Source of the DNA: Paenibacillus contaminans
Lineage (GTDB): Bacteria > Bacillota > Bacilli > Paenibacillales > NBRC-103111
Assembly (NCBI RefSeq): GCF_003285015.1
Contig: NZ_QMFB01000001.1
Span: forward strand, 372,001-436,000
Direction: 5' to 3'
Length of the DNA: 64,000 nucleotides
In this document: positions 42,769 to 50,829 of the stretch, piece by piece
Layout of the letters: every line of letters starts with the position of its first letter
How positions within the stretch are numbered: the stretch's first letter is position 1
Notes under the pieces: model-generated
The model's database searches: none
What the model saw: the letters and a program-made list of their open reading frames with translations, nothing else
Told to the model about the DNA's origin: nothing
Program-made: the position numbers and the translations under genes

Positions 42769-43620
42769 CTGACCACGAAGCCGGATCGATCGGAGCCCTT
42801 GGGGCTTTGCGACGAGAGTGACGAAAGGCTCGCACAACTTGCGCGCGATGGGGATCGGATTGCTTTCGACGAGCTGGTCGTTCGGCACAGAATGAAAGCA
42901 TTTACATGGGCGAGCAAAATTACGCGAAATCATCATCTGACCGAGGATATCGTTCAGGATGCATTGGTGCGAGCTTTTCTTCATCTCGGATCGCTTAGCG
43001 ATGCGGCAAGGTTTCTGCCTTGGCTGAGAAAGATCGTGACGAACCAGGCGTTAATGCGCATGAGACGCGGCGGTCCTTATAAGCGCGAGCTGCCGATATC
43101 CGGTTATTCCTTGCCATCGTTGCACCGTCGGGACGTAGACTTACAAGACATGGACGCCATTTTGCACTATTTATCGGATCGTCTAAGCTCTGCCGGCGGT
43201 AGTGATGCGGGAACCGATCCGCAGCAAAACTTGGAGAAACGGGAATTTATCGATATGGTACGCGGTTTGCTGCCTTGCTTAACGGAACGCGAGCGACGCG
43301 TATTCGAAGCGCACTTTTTTGACGAGTGCTCCCCCCAAGAAATTGCTCAACTGTTCGGCTTGACAACCGGCAACGTGTATAAGCTTATCTCCCGATCGCG
43401 CCATAAAATGATGCAGGAGCGCATGGCTGCGACAATCCGCGATTATATCATGCGGCGGAAGGAAGAGAAGATGACGATGAGAAAAATCTTGGACAAAAAG
43501 GTTATGCTTGAGCCTTACCAAACCTCGGTGCTGAAGTTCAACAACCGTCTCCATCATGCGCTTATGCTGGACAATCCGGAAATTTCGTTAACAAGTATTG
43601 CAGGCAATGCGAATGTTTAA
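42769..43620 (+). pseudogene. ECF-type sigma factor gene, 5' part, interrupted by mobile element
   Basis: The sequence encodes an RNA polymerase sigma factor: region 2 (AFDELVVRHRMKAFTWASKI, TEDIVQDALVRAFLHL) and region 4 (LTERERRVFEAHFFDECSPQ, GLTTGNVYKLISRSR). It then enters a longer C-terminal domain (LEPYQTSVLKFNNRLHHALM) that stops at TAA 43618, exactly where the tnpB element begins. More of that domain reappears at 45427-45633. The likely original start, 9 bases after aaaggagag, is now CTG (42769), with TTG 42799 as fallback. Intact relatives in Paenibacillus are about 500 residues. The gene is probably dead. Confidence 0.72.
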
Positions 43621-43822
43621 GTTTGTGATTCGCCATGCCCGGGGCGGTGAGCCGACATTTAACTTAAGAGCCGAGAAGTCCCCGACCTCTAAACAACCAT
43701 ACTCACGTAGTGAACGTGTTGGAGGGGGGATGAATCGGTGCATTTCGTTTTGTTGTTTGATAGGAGAAAGGGGAACGTGCATTCCCCTTATTATAGTATA
43801 ATCTGCTTATGGGGGTGCGTGT

Positions 43823-44038
43823 ATAAATAAGGCTTATCGGTTCCGTATCTATCCTACATCTGAACATGAGTCGATGATTCGTCAAACATTTGGCTGTCTC
43901 CGGTTTCTCTACAATCAGATACTGGCGGAATGTAAGAACAAGTCCAAATACGATCATGCGTATGCCGAACGACCGAATCGGCAAACATACCGGACACCGG
44001 CAACGTTCAAGACGGATTTTGACTGGCTTCGCGAAGTA
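43823..44038 (+). pseudogene. N-terminal fragment of a second TnpB
   Basis: The frame reads NKAYRFRIYPTSEHESMIRQ, TFGCLRFLYNQIL and then ATFKTDFDWLREV, the typical first 70 or so residues of an OrfB/TnpB of a different subfamily from the intact one just downstream. The expected ATG is ATA (43823), and family similarity ends at about 44038. It looks like a remnant of an older element. Confidence 0.7.
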
Positions 44039-44072
44039 GAACCGCAAATCCAGGGAAAGAGAGGAGAGCAAC

Positions 44073-45242
44073 GTGATCCGATGTGTCAAAACGGCGTTTC
44101 AAGCTTCAAAAGCCGATCTGGATCGGCTGTTTGCATGCAACCGGATTTCGGCGGAAATTTGGAACCAGTGTCTGATCGTCTCCAAAAACTATACGCTGCA
44201 GCACAAAAGGAAATGGATCGGAAAGACTGAGCTTCAAGCGGCATTGAAGCATCATTTCCCGTTGCACTCCCAGTCCGTACAGGCGGTTTGCCACAAATAT
44301 CTGTTTGCCAGAGACAGCGCCAAACAAGCGAGAAGCCAAGGGTTGAATCCCAAATACCCTTACAAAAACAAGAAGTACTTCAACACCAAATGGGTAGACC
44401 AATCGTTCAAAATTAAGGGTAATGCGATAACCTTGAGTCTAGGGGTCCAGAACGGCAAGCGGCAGCAGCCGATTACGATCCTTGTTCCCCGCATACCGGA
44501 TGCCGCGATCAAAGAAATTGAACTGGTATTTGACCGAAAACTGATGGTGTCCATGAGTTATGACGACGGGAAAGCGGCTGCGGTTAACGAGGGCCGCGAA
44601 GTTGCAGGTGTGGATCTGGGCGAAATCCATTCCATCGCGGCCACGACGACCGCAAACCAGTCGATTGTGATTACGGGAAGGAAAGCAAGAAGCATCCACC
44701 GGCTCCGGAACAAGAAGCTAGCCGAGCTTCAGAAGCTTATGAGCAAATGCAAGAAGGGCAGTCGGCAATGGAAAAAGTACAAGAAGGCGAAAATATACGT
44801 ACTCGGCAAAAGCGAGCGTCAATTGCAGGATGTGATCCACAAAACGACAAAGCAATTCGTGCAGTGGTGCGTGGAAAGCGATGTCAAAGAAGTGGTGATC
44901 GGCGAAGTGGAGGGCGTGCAGCGCCATACGAAAAAGAAGAAGCGAAAGATCGTGAGTCAAAAACTGTCCAATTGGAGTTTTGGAAAAATCCGGAAGCAGC
45001 TGGCCTATAAGCTTGAAAAACACGGAACAAGCATCAAAGCGATCGACGAGAGCTATACAAGTCAACAATGTCCTTGTTGCGGCAGAATGAAGAAGTCTTC
45101 TGCAAGAATCTACAATTGTTCCTGTGGTTATTGCGAACATCGGGATGTACACGGGAGCAAAGGAATCTTGTCCAAATATCTACACGCAGAAATCCGGTAT
45201 TTGGGCGAAACGCAAACGATCAAGTATCTACGTATCGCGTAG
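44073..45242 (+). CDS. tnpB: RNA-guided endonuclease TnpB
   Basis: Intact TnpB of 389 residues. The RuvC-type catalytic acids are visible: Asp in [14 protein letters not shown] (near 180), Glu in VVIGEVEGV (near 275) and Asp in [11 protein letters not shown] (near 360). The zinc finger CPCC...CSCGYC lies at 333-356. TnpB proteins cut DNA guided by an RNA from the element's right end and are ancestors of Cas12. Start is GTG 44073 after gaggagag. An N-terminal fragment of another TnpB lies immediately upstream. No tnpA is present, so mobility would depend on a partner elsewhere. Confidence 0.93.
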   Translation: MIRCVKTAFQASKADLDRLFACNRISAEIWNQCLIVSKNYTLQHKRKWIGKTELQAALKHHFPLHSQSVQAVCHKYLFARDSAKQARSQGLNPKYPYKNKKYFNTKWVDQSFKIKGNAITLSLGVQNGKRQQPITILVPRIPDAAIKEIELVFDRKLMVSMSYDDGKAAAVNEGREVAGVDLGEIHSIAATTTANQSIVITGRKARSIHRLRNKKLAELQKLMSKCKKGSRQWKKYKKAKIYVLGKSERQLQDVIHKTTKQFVQWCVESDVKEVVIGEVEGVQRHTKKKKRKIVSQKLSNWSFGKIRKQLAYKLEKHGTSIKAIDESYTSQQCPCCGRMKKSSARIYNCSCGYCEHRDVHGSKGILSKYLHAEIRYLGETQTIKYLRIA

Positions 45243-45424
45243 TCGAGCGAGAAGTAGTAGAAGGTGAGTACCCACCCACTAGCAAAAGTGTTGCTTACGG
45301 AACCATGCCGTTAGATCTCCGCGTAAAGCGAAAGCAAGTAGCCAACCTATTTGCTTGTAGAGTATAACAGTAGGGATGGTAAGAAACCCCTACTTCTAAG
45401 CGAAGCGTAAGTAGGGGAGGTTCA
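45243..45424 (+). ncRNA. Candidate omega RNA (guide scaffold) and right end
   Basis: Downstream of tnpB, several short inverted repeats lead to the perfect 9-base stem cccctactt (45387-45395) and aagtagggg (45409-45417), then aggttca. This matches the 3' scaffold of TnpB omega RNAs, whose guide would begin in the flank near 45425 (the interrupted gene). The 5' end probably lies within the tnpB coding sequence. Confidence 0.6.
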
Positions 45425-45426
45425 TC

Positions 45427-45633
45427 GGTTATGCGAACGGATTACAAGCTTATGATGCGTGGATCGACGTTCTTAAACGAAGAGCGGCGGATCCGCTGGG
45501 GCAAGCTAATTCCATAACGGTTATTAGTTAGGCTCGTGAGCAAGCGGCCTGCTTTTTGCGGGAAATCGCTTGCTGGAGCAGGTACCTGAGGCAAGGAATT
45601 CCCGATCATTACAGATCCGCAAAGAGCTTATGA
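45427..45633 (+). pseudogene. 3' remnant of the interrupted sigma-like gene
   Basis: Reading from 45427 gives GYANGLQAYDAWIDVLKRRA and SITVIS, a TAG, then AREQAACFLREIACWSRYL and DHYRSAKSL before TGA. This is the helical end of the C-terminal domain seen in long sigma-factor proteins of this group. About 100-150 residues between this part and the 5' part are missing, and there is an internal stop, so the gene has decayed beyond a simple insertion. Confidence 0.6.
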
Positions 45634-45655
45634 TATGAAGTTTAAACTTCATATC
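45632..45655. promoter_or_regulatory. Perfect 24-base palindrome before the metallophosphoesterase gene
   Basis: gatatgaagttt is followed by its exact reverse complement. It lies 17 bases before the start codon at 45673. It may be an operator or an mRNA hairpin controlling initiation. Confidence 0.45.
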
Positions 45656-45672
45656 GAGAGGATCGAGATAAC

Positions 45673-46434
45673 ATGCGCTTGGCTGTTCTATCGGATACGC
45701 ATAGTAATGCAGTCGCTTTTGAAGCGGTGATTCAGGATATTAAGGAGCAAAGCCCCGACGCGATCGTTTTTCTGGGCGATGTGACGATGCGGGGGCCACA
45801 GCCTTCGGAATGCGTTGAGCTGTTACAATCTCTTGAAGCATTGGCTTTGGTCAGAGGGAATTACGATCATATGTTCACCCGATTTCCGGAAAGTAAGGAT
45901 TGGAGGCCGGCAACTTTTAAAGAGGAGCTGAAAATGCGGGCATTCGAATACCATATTTCACGTCTTTCCGCGGCTGAACAATCATGGATAGGAAATTTTC
46001 CTATGCAAGAGCGCTTAAAGATAGAGGGTGTGAATCTTGAACTGTATCATGCTTCTCCTGATTCTATGATAACCGTTACATACCCTTGGGCTCCAATTGA
46101 AGATCTCGAAAAGCTTCATCGGAATGATAACACCCAAATCGTGCTATTCGGTCATATTCATCATTCGTTCGTGCGTCAGGCAAGAGGCAGGATGGTTGTG
46201 AACTGCGGCAGTGTCGGTATTCCTTTTGACGGAGATAACAGGGCAAGCTATGCAATCCTGGATTTGAACGATAAAAATGTGAGCGTACAGCTGCGAAGAG
46301 TAAGTTACGATTTCGATAAAGTCATTCGAATTGCAAGACAGAACGCGATGCCGGATTTGGAACTGTTTGAATACGGAATTCGATACGCAAAATATCCTTA
46401 TTATCAAGAGCTCTGGCAGCAGCTTGTTAACTGA
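45673..46434 (+). CDS. Metallophosphoesterase (calcineurin-like)
   Basis: Phosphoesterase of 253 residues with all metal motifs: SDTHSN (residues 7-12), FLGDV, GNYDH and GHIHHSF, plus NCGSVGIP near the end. This is the arrangement of YfcE/YvnB-type small phosphodiesterases. The substrate is not evident. The site gagagga is adequate. A perfect 24-base palindrome just upstream could control it. It follows the sigma-like pseudogene remnant and is not part of an operon. Confidence 0.9.
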   Translation: MRLAVLSDTHSNAVAFEAVIQDIKEQSPDAIVFLGDVTMRGPQPSECVELLQSLEALALVRGNYDHMFTRFPESKDWRPATFKEELKMRAFEYHISRLSAAEQSWIGNFPMQERLKIEGVNLELYHASPDSMITVTYPWAPIEDLEKLHRNDNTQIVLFGHIHHSFVRQARGRMVVNCGSVGIPFDGDNRASYAILDLNDKNVSVQLRRVSYDFDKVIRIARQNAMPDLELFEYGIRYAKYPYYQELWQQLVN

Positions 46435-46615
46435 ATGGCGAAGAAGTGCGTGTATCGTAAGATAGTCGGCGTGGAGTGTCTTAATCGCTGAATTGTTATC
46501 AATAACTCAAGCCAATAAGCATTCCAGTTCATTTCCAGCTCATTTTCCAGGTGGACCCATAGACGTATAAATAGTGTATAATGTTGTAAAAAACCTAAGG
46601 TAGGGATTTTATCCA

Positions 46616-47509
46616 ATGAGCGCAAAACGTACATCGCAAGTGCTGCTGGAACGATTGATCGATACAAACGGTTTTGCCGTCCGTAAAAGCAGGAACGACG
46701 GAGCATTTTGGTATACGTCTGGAAAACCCGGCCCGTTTTATATCAACACCCAGAACATTGCCGGAGAGCACGGAGCGGAAGCGGCTTTAGAGAAAATTAA
46801 CCATATTTTGAAGGCTGATCATCCAAAGGAAGCTCAAGCGAAAGCGATATTTGAAGTAATCCAGCACACTATAGCTAATGATGAATCGTACGACAATTCA
46901 ATAAACGCATTAGTGGATTATTACACATCGCACAGCTCCCACAAACCTATCGTAATATCAGGCGGAGAAAGAAGAGATTGGTTCTTTTCCATTCCCTTTG
47001 CAAAGAAACTCAATTTGCCTCACATCTGCTTGTTTAAATCCGGGGAATATTTGGTCACGGATCATGAAGGGAATTCAATCGAGCTTGATGTACGGGGCAG
47101 TAAAGTTTTACATGTGGCAGATATTATCAATTTAGCCAGCAGCTATACGAATAGATGGATCCCTATGCTGAAGCATGCAGGCACAGCGTTTACGGAGACG
47201 CTTTCCGTCGCTGTTCGCAGTCAAGAGGGAGTACTGAACCTGCAAGCCAATCATGTTTCTGTCGTATCGCCGCTGATTGTCGAGAAGCCGTTATTCAAAG
47301 AAGCCTTTACTCTCGGACTCATCAATGAATTTGCATATAACGAAATTATTAGTTTCTACGATTCGCCTGAAGATTGGACAAGAAGATTTATTATCGAGTC
47401 CGACCTGGATAACTCTAATATGAACAGTCGAGAAATGGAGCGGTTGGAGGTATTTAAGAAAACCGACCCCTATCAATTAAAGAGTGAACTTCCTGCATTT
47501 TTTACATAA
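46616..47509 (+). CDS. Phosphoribosyltransferase-like protein (PyrE-type)
   Basis: The 297 residues begin like orotate phosphoribosyltransferase (SGKPGPFYINTQNIAG, substrate loop). The middle contains GGERRDWFFSIPFAKKLNLP and SKVLHVADIINLASSYTNRW, which replaces the usual PRPP motif 'vvvveDvittG' with HVADIINLASSY. It has a longer C-terminus than PyrE. It is probably a PRTase-fold enzyme with altered or regulatory function. aaggtaggg precedes ATG, and a perfect TATAAT lies about 38 bases upstream. A terminator follows. It is a single gene, so no pathway context is available. Confidence 0.8.
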   Translation: MSAKRTSQVLLERLIDTNGFAVRKSRNDGAFWYTSGKPGPFYINTQNIAGEHGAEAALEKINHILKADHPKEAQAKAIFEVIQHTIANDESYDNSINALVDYYTSHSSHKPIVISGGERRDWFFSIPFAKKLNLPHICLFKSGEYLVTDHEGNSIELDVRGSKVLHVADIINLASSYTNRWIPMLKHAGTAFTETLSVAVRSQEGVLNLQANHVSVVSPLIVEKPLFKEAFTLGLINEFAYNEIISFYDSPEDWTRRFIIESDLDNSNMNSREMERLEVFKKTDPYQLKSELPAFFT

Positions 47510-47526
47510 TCCTATTTCGTGTAAAC

Positions 47527-47556
47527 GGCTGCCGCATTCTGATTGGCAGCCTTTTT
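47527..47556 (+). terminator. Intrinsic terminator
   Basis: ggctgcc and ggcagcc form a perfect 7-base stem over an 11-base loop, followed by five Ts. Confidence 0.85.
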
Positions 47557-47597
47557 AAAATCGGAACGGGTATTTGGTTTTTCTTATACACGAACGA

Positions 47598-47615
47598 GAA
47601 CGAATGTTCTATAAC
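47598..47615 (+). promoter_or_regulatory. Candidate LexA (DinR) box before the NUDIX gene
   Basis: AGAACGAATGTTCT has the perfect core GAAC-N4-GTTC and fits CGAACRNRYGTTYC except at the outermost bases. It abuts a -10-like TATAAC (47610-47615), 44 bases before the start codon. Confidence 0.55.
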
Positions 47616-47658
47616 AAAAAGTTTTATGCCCGTTTGTAATGAAGAGGTGAAAGCTAAC

Positions 47659-48141
47659 ATGTCAAAAGCAGAAATTGTGTTGGTCGTAAGCGTTTCTATA
47701 ATTCGAGACGGCAAGCTTCTGATGGTGAAAGAAAACAAGCCTGCGGTCAGGAATAAATGGAATTTTCCAGGCGGCAGGATCGAGCAAGGGGAGCATATTT
47801 TCGAAGCCGCACGAAGGGAAGCCAAAGAAGAAACAGGCTATGATATTGAACTTACCGGAACAACGGGTATTTACAATTTTATTAGTGACACGAATAATCA
47901 GGTTATTATGTTTCATTTTATTGGAGAAATCGTTGGCGGTATCCTTCAAATCGACGGTAGTGAAATCATGGATTGCAAATGGATAACCGCCTCGGAACTA
48001 TTGATTCCCGGTCTTATTGAATTACGTGACGCGGGTGTGATTAAACAAATAACGAATAACCTCCTAAATGGAAAGCAATATTCATTATCGCTTTTTCATC
48101 CTCAAATGAACGAAGACAATGGGAAGGTAATGGGGGAGTAA
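47659..48141 (+). CDS. NUDIX hydrolase (MutT-like)
   Basis: Nucleoside-diphosphate-linked hydrolase of 160 residues. The NUDIX box is complete: GGRIEQGEHIFEAARREAKE followed by ETGYDIE (about 36-61), binding Mg2+ and cleaving X-diphosphates. Cleaning of oxidised nucleotides is possible but not shown. ATG 47659 is preceded by gaggtg; the frame extends a little upstream. A DinR-like box overlaps the presumed promoter, pointing to the SOS response. Convergent with the next gene, with a short hairpin (48163-48181) between. Confidence 0.9.
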   Translation: MSKAEIVLVVSVSIIRDGKLLMVKENKPAVRNKWNFPGGRIEQGEHIFEAARREAKEETGYDIELTGTTGIYNFISDTNNQVIMFHFIGEIVGGILQIDGSEIMDCKWITASELLIPGLIELRDAGVIKQITNNLLNGKQYSLSLFHPQMNEDNGKVMGE

Positions 48142-48162
48142 TTGAATAGTAAACGAAACAGA

Positions 48163-48181
48163 CTGCCGGGAGTGCCGGCAG
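48163..48181. terminator. Hairpin between convergent genes
   Basis: ctgccgg-gagtg-ccggcag is a perfect 7-base stem. The T-tract is poor on both strands, so termination is likely weak. Confidence 0.4.
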
Positions 48182-48218
48182 CCTGAAGGTTGCGTTAAAC
48201 CGATTATGGGAATCGCTT

Positions 48219-48755
48219 TTACTTTTTCTCCGCGGTGGAGAAGGCGATCGCGGTGTTGCCTATTCTTTGCTTCAATACGTCACGGAAGACGAATGCCGCC
48301 ACATCGTTTATGTTGCGGAAAAGATCCGCCAAATTATCGGCAAAAAATTGGACGACCTTCGCTTTAAAAACTGGGAACACGGCAATGAAAGGAAGTCTGC
48401 GAGAGACGGCAAATTTAAACAGCCGGTTGGATTTGAAGGCGAGGTTGTAAAGTTTTGCGACTTCACAAGGAGTAAGAGTACGCTGAATAGGTTCGATTAA
48501 CTTGCCTTGGGCGTTCCTCACCTTTACTAGAATACGGATTGAACCGATCTGTCTGCTAAGTACAAGTAAAGTTGCTAGAGCTCGGGCTTTCTGATCTCCG
48601 TTCACTCGTATCGTAATGATGAAATCGTTTGATATTTGAATTAGAGGATCAACGCGAACAAGCGGATCATTACCGACTGAGAACAGAATCTTGCTGAAAT
48701 AGATGTTTTGCGGCGGCGAAAGCTGTACACGCGCTTTTTGGCTTGCAGCTGCCAT
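48219..48755 (-). CDS. Conserved hypothetical protein, beta-rich with C-terminal helices
   Basis: Basic soluble protein of 178 residues with no signal peptide or membrane helix. The N-terminus AARVQLSPP-like (QKARVQLSPPQNIYFSKILF) is followed by strands with repeating DPLVRVDPLIQI and IRVNGDQKARALATLLVL, then a helical C-terminus (VVQFFADNLADLFRNIND, VAAFVFRDVL). The regular codon use and strong aaggaggt site support a real gene. I do not recognise the family and there is no enzymatic motif. The second of two adjacent ATGs is chosen for spacing. Confidence 0.65.
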   Translation of the reverse strand: MAAASQKARVQLSPPQNIYFSKILFSVGNDPLVRVDPLIQISNDFIITIRVNGDQKARALATLLVLSRQIGSIRILVKVRNAQGKLIEPIQRTLTPCEVAKLYNLAFKSNRLFKFAVSRRLPFIAVFPVFKAKVVQFFADNLADLFRNINDVAAFVFRDVLKQRIGNTAIAFSTAEKK

Positions 48756-48886
48756 CATGTGACCTCCTTATAGATTACCCTGCACTATTCTATTAACGGA
48801 AAGGTATATTACGGAACAGCCAGTACCTAAAGGTAAAGCCCGTTTCATAGACTTCACGGTTCTTTAAATGAAGAGGAGGCCTCGTC

Positions 48887-49480
48887 ATGCTGGTACAAGA
48901 TCACAGGAAGCTTCTGAGACAATATTATGAAATGAAATCGGATTCCATTGAAGTCTTGGAAATTCCCGCATTACAATTCATAACAATGGAAGGGAAATCC
49001 GGCTTGAATTGGATGGGACTGCCGGAAGAGGATGGATGGCCGATTCCTAAGATCGTAAATCAACTGAAACGAATGACAAAAGAGAATTTAGGATATCCGT
49101 TTAGGCTGATGCCGCCCGAGTATATATGGCATGAGAAGCTTGATGAACGGCAATGGTCGTTTACCCGAGTTATGCAAATACCCGAAATCGTAACTTTCGA
49201 CATGTATGAACAAGCTAGAGCGTATGTGTGTAAAAAATATAAAAATATTCAGGCGGTACCTGAAACGAAACTGGTTCAAATGGAACAAGGCATATGCGTA
49301 CAAAAGCTTCACCATGGATATCATAAAGATTCTTACAAGACATTTGATGAAATCAAAGAATATGTACACAATAACGGGTTCAAAATTAGAGGCGATCGTC
49401 GAGAAATATTAGTAAACTGGTGCAGTCCGAATCCCGATAGATGGACTACGATAGTCCGAGTGCCGATTGAGAGGGAATAA
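48887..49480 (+). CDS. GyrI-like small-molecule-binding protein
   Basis: Protein of 197 residues of the stand-alone GyrI-like (COG4832-type) group: EVLEIPALQFITMEGKSGLN at the start, PPEYIWHEKLDERQWSFTRV with the conserved Trp residues, and MEQGICVQKLHHGYHKDSYK, TFDEIKEYVHNNGF at the end. Such SHS2-fold domains bind hydrophobic cations in drug-responsive regulators; this one has no DNA-binding domain. gaggaggc precedes ATG. A SRPBCC protein gene follows on the same strand. Confidence 0.88.
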   Translation: MLVQDHRKLLRQYYEMKSDSIEVLEIPALQFITMEGKSGLNWMGLPEEDGWPIPKIVNQLKRMTKENLGYPFRLMPPEYIWHEKLDERQWSFTRVMQIPEIVTFDMYEQARAYVCKKYKNIQAVPETKLVQMEQGICVQKLHHGYHKDSYKTFDEIKEYVHNNGFKIRGDRREILVNWCSPNPDRWTTIVRVPIERE

Positions 49481-49557
49481 CCGGATAAGTTTGGAAAGCA
49501 TAAAGCCTGGTAAATGATATGTTTATGAGAACAAACAAGCTGAAAGGAGAAGTACAA

Positions 49558-50028
49558 ATGGCAACTATAAGTAATATCCCTGTCGTCAGGGCGGAAATGT
49601 TAATTCGCAAACCGGCTGAAGAAGTGTTCGAGGCTTTTGTCGACCCGGCAATCACGACGAAATTTTGGTTTACCAAAAGCAGCGGCAGATTGGAAACGGG
49701 CAAGCTCGTCCGGTGGGATTGGGAGATGTACGGTGTACATGACGAGGTTCGCGTGAAAGAAATTGAGCCAAACAAACGCATTTTGATCGAATCGTCGGAT
49801 GGCACCCAAGTTGAGTGGATATTAACACGCCGAGCAGATGACGAAACCTTTGTCACGATTATAAACTCGGGTTTTACAGGGAGCGGAGATGAGGTCGTCA
49901 ATCAAGCGATTGATTCGACAGGTGGATACACCATGGTGCTCTGCGGCCTAAAAGCGCTTCTCGAGCACGGTATTTCCTTGAATCTTGTCGGGGACAAGGC
50001 TCCCGACGCCCACGTTAATCGTCAGTAG
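49558..50028 (+). CDS. SRPBCC-domain protein (AHSA1 type)
   Basis: Protein of 156 residues with a START/AHSA1-like fold. EMLIRKPAEEVFEAFVDPAI and TTKFWFTKSSGRLETGKLVR near the start, KRILIESS in the middle, and the C-terminal helix GGYTMVLCGLKALLEHGISL are typical. The fold binds hydrophobic ligands; no specific function can be given. ATG 49558 has a strong aaaggaga site. It lies between two other small ligand-binding proteins (GyrI-like, VOC) in the same direction, perhaps a loose detoxification group. Confidence 0.88.
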   Translation: MATISNIPVVRAEMLIRKPAEEVFEAFVDPAITTKFWFTKSSGRLETGKLVRWDWEMYGVHDEVRVKEIEPNKRILIESSDGTQVEWILTRRADDETFVTIINSGFTGSGDEVVNQAIDSTGGYTMVLCGLKALLEHGISLNLVGDKAPDAHVNRQ

Positions 50029-50082
50029 ATGCCTGTGTATTACTGGTTGTAACATACACAAATTCAAGGAGTGTTGGCGACT

Positions 50083-50520
50083 ATGGACAAACCATTTTTA
50101 GTAACACGGGCAGGGTATACTTATATCCCTACTACGAAGATCGACGAGTCCATTGAATGGTATCGGCATCATTTAGGGCTTCGTTTGATCAATAAGTTTA
50201 ATGACCGCGGCTCTCAAATTGCCGTTCTGCATTACCCCCATAAGCATGCCATTGCCTTGCTGCTCATCGAAACATCGGACAATAAGCCGCTGGAGATTAC
50301 AAGAAACGGAGCTGCTTTTCCCATACTCGCCTTAAACTGTCCGGATATTGAACATACCTATAACTTCCTTAAGAATAATGGGGTTCAAGTTGGCGACTTA
50401 TCGCCGCTCGGTCAGGGAGAAGCGAGATACTTTTATTTTAGAGACAATGAGGGGAATCTGCTTGAGGGAGCCTGGTCGATTTGGGATCCGCAAGATGAGA
50501 TCAAGGAAACGTTCCTATAA
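50083..50520 (+). CDS. VOC family protein
   Basis: Vicinal-oxygen-chelate protein of 145 residues. RAGYTYIPTTKIDESIEWYRHHLGLRLI forms the first module and EARYFYFRDNEGNLLEGAW the second, with Glu as the probable metal ligand. HYPHKHAIALLLIET supplies a possible His ligand. ATG 50083 follows aaggag at 10 bases; GTG/TTG codons just upstream are alternatives. It closes a run of small proteins on this strand. A terminator at 50661 separates it from the sugar locus. Confidence 0.87.
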   Translation: MDKPFLVTRAGYTYIPTTKIDESIEWYRHHLGLRLINKFNDRGSQIAVLHYPHKHAIALLLIETSDNKPLEITRNGAAFPILALNCPDIEHTYNFLKNNGVQVGDLSPLGQGEARYFYFRDNEGNLLEGAWSIWDPQDEIKETFL

Positions 50521-50660
50521 ATGCTCATATACCGTTATGTTTTTTAACTTCGGATTTATAACGTGGCAAAGGTAATGAGTAGGGAGTCTGGCGAGAACGT
50601 ACATTTTACCCGGAGAATAGCGAGCCTAACCTCATAAGAAGTGAAATTTTCTGCACTAGT

Positions 50661-50692
50661 AAGAGTCTGCTTCGAGCGGGCTCTTTTTTTAT
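50661..50692 (+). terminator. Intrinsic terminator before the sugar locus
   Basis: aagagtctgc pairs with gcgggctctt (two G-T pairs) and is followed by a run of Ts. Confidence 0.75.
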
Positions 50693-50829
50693 TTTGTAAA
50701 ATAATGTTTTTATTAAAGCCTCGTAAAGACGGTCAAATAAAAACAAGTTTTCGCAAGAAAAAACATGTAAGCGTGTTCAAGTTTCCGGTAGAGTGGAAGA
50801 CAAGCAAAGAAGGAAGAGAGGATGGAAAC

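Larger units (their letters stand above)
43621..45424 (+). mobile_element. IS1341-type (tnpB-only IS200/IS605-family) element
   Basis: The element contains an intact tnpB but no tnpA. The left flank ends in TTTAA (43616-43620), a plausible target-adjacent motif, followed by a GC-rich hairpin (cgccatgcccggggcg). The right end is the perfect stem cccctactt/aagtagggg and ggttca. No target duplication is expected or seen. It splits the sigma-like gene, whose remains lie on both sides. Exact ends are inferred. The 43640-43820 stretch contains a second right-end-like hairpin set, so the element may be composite. Confidence 0.7.
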
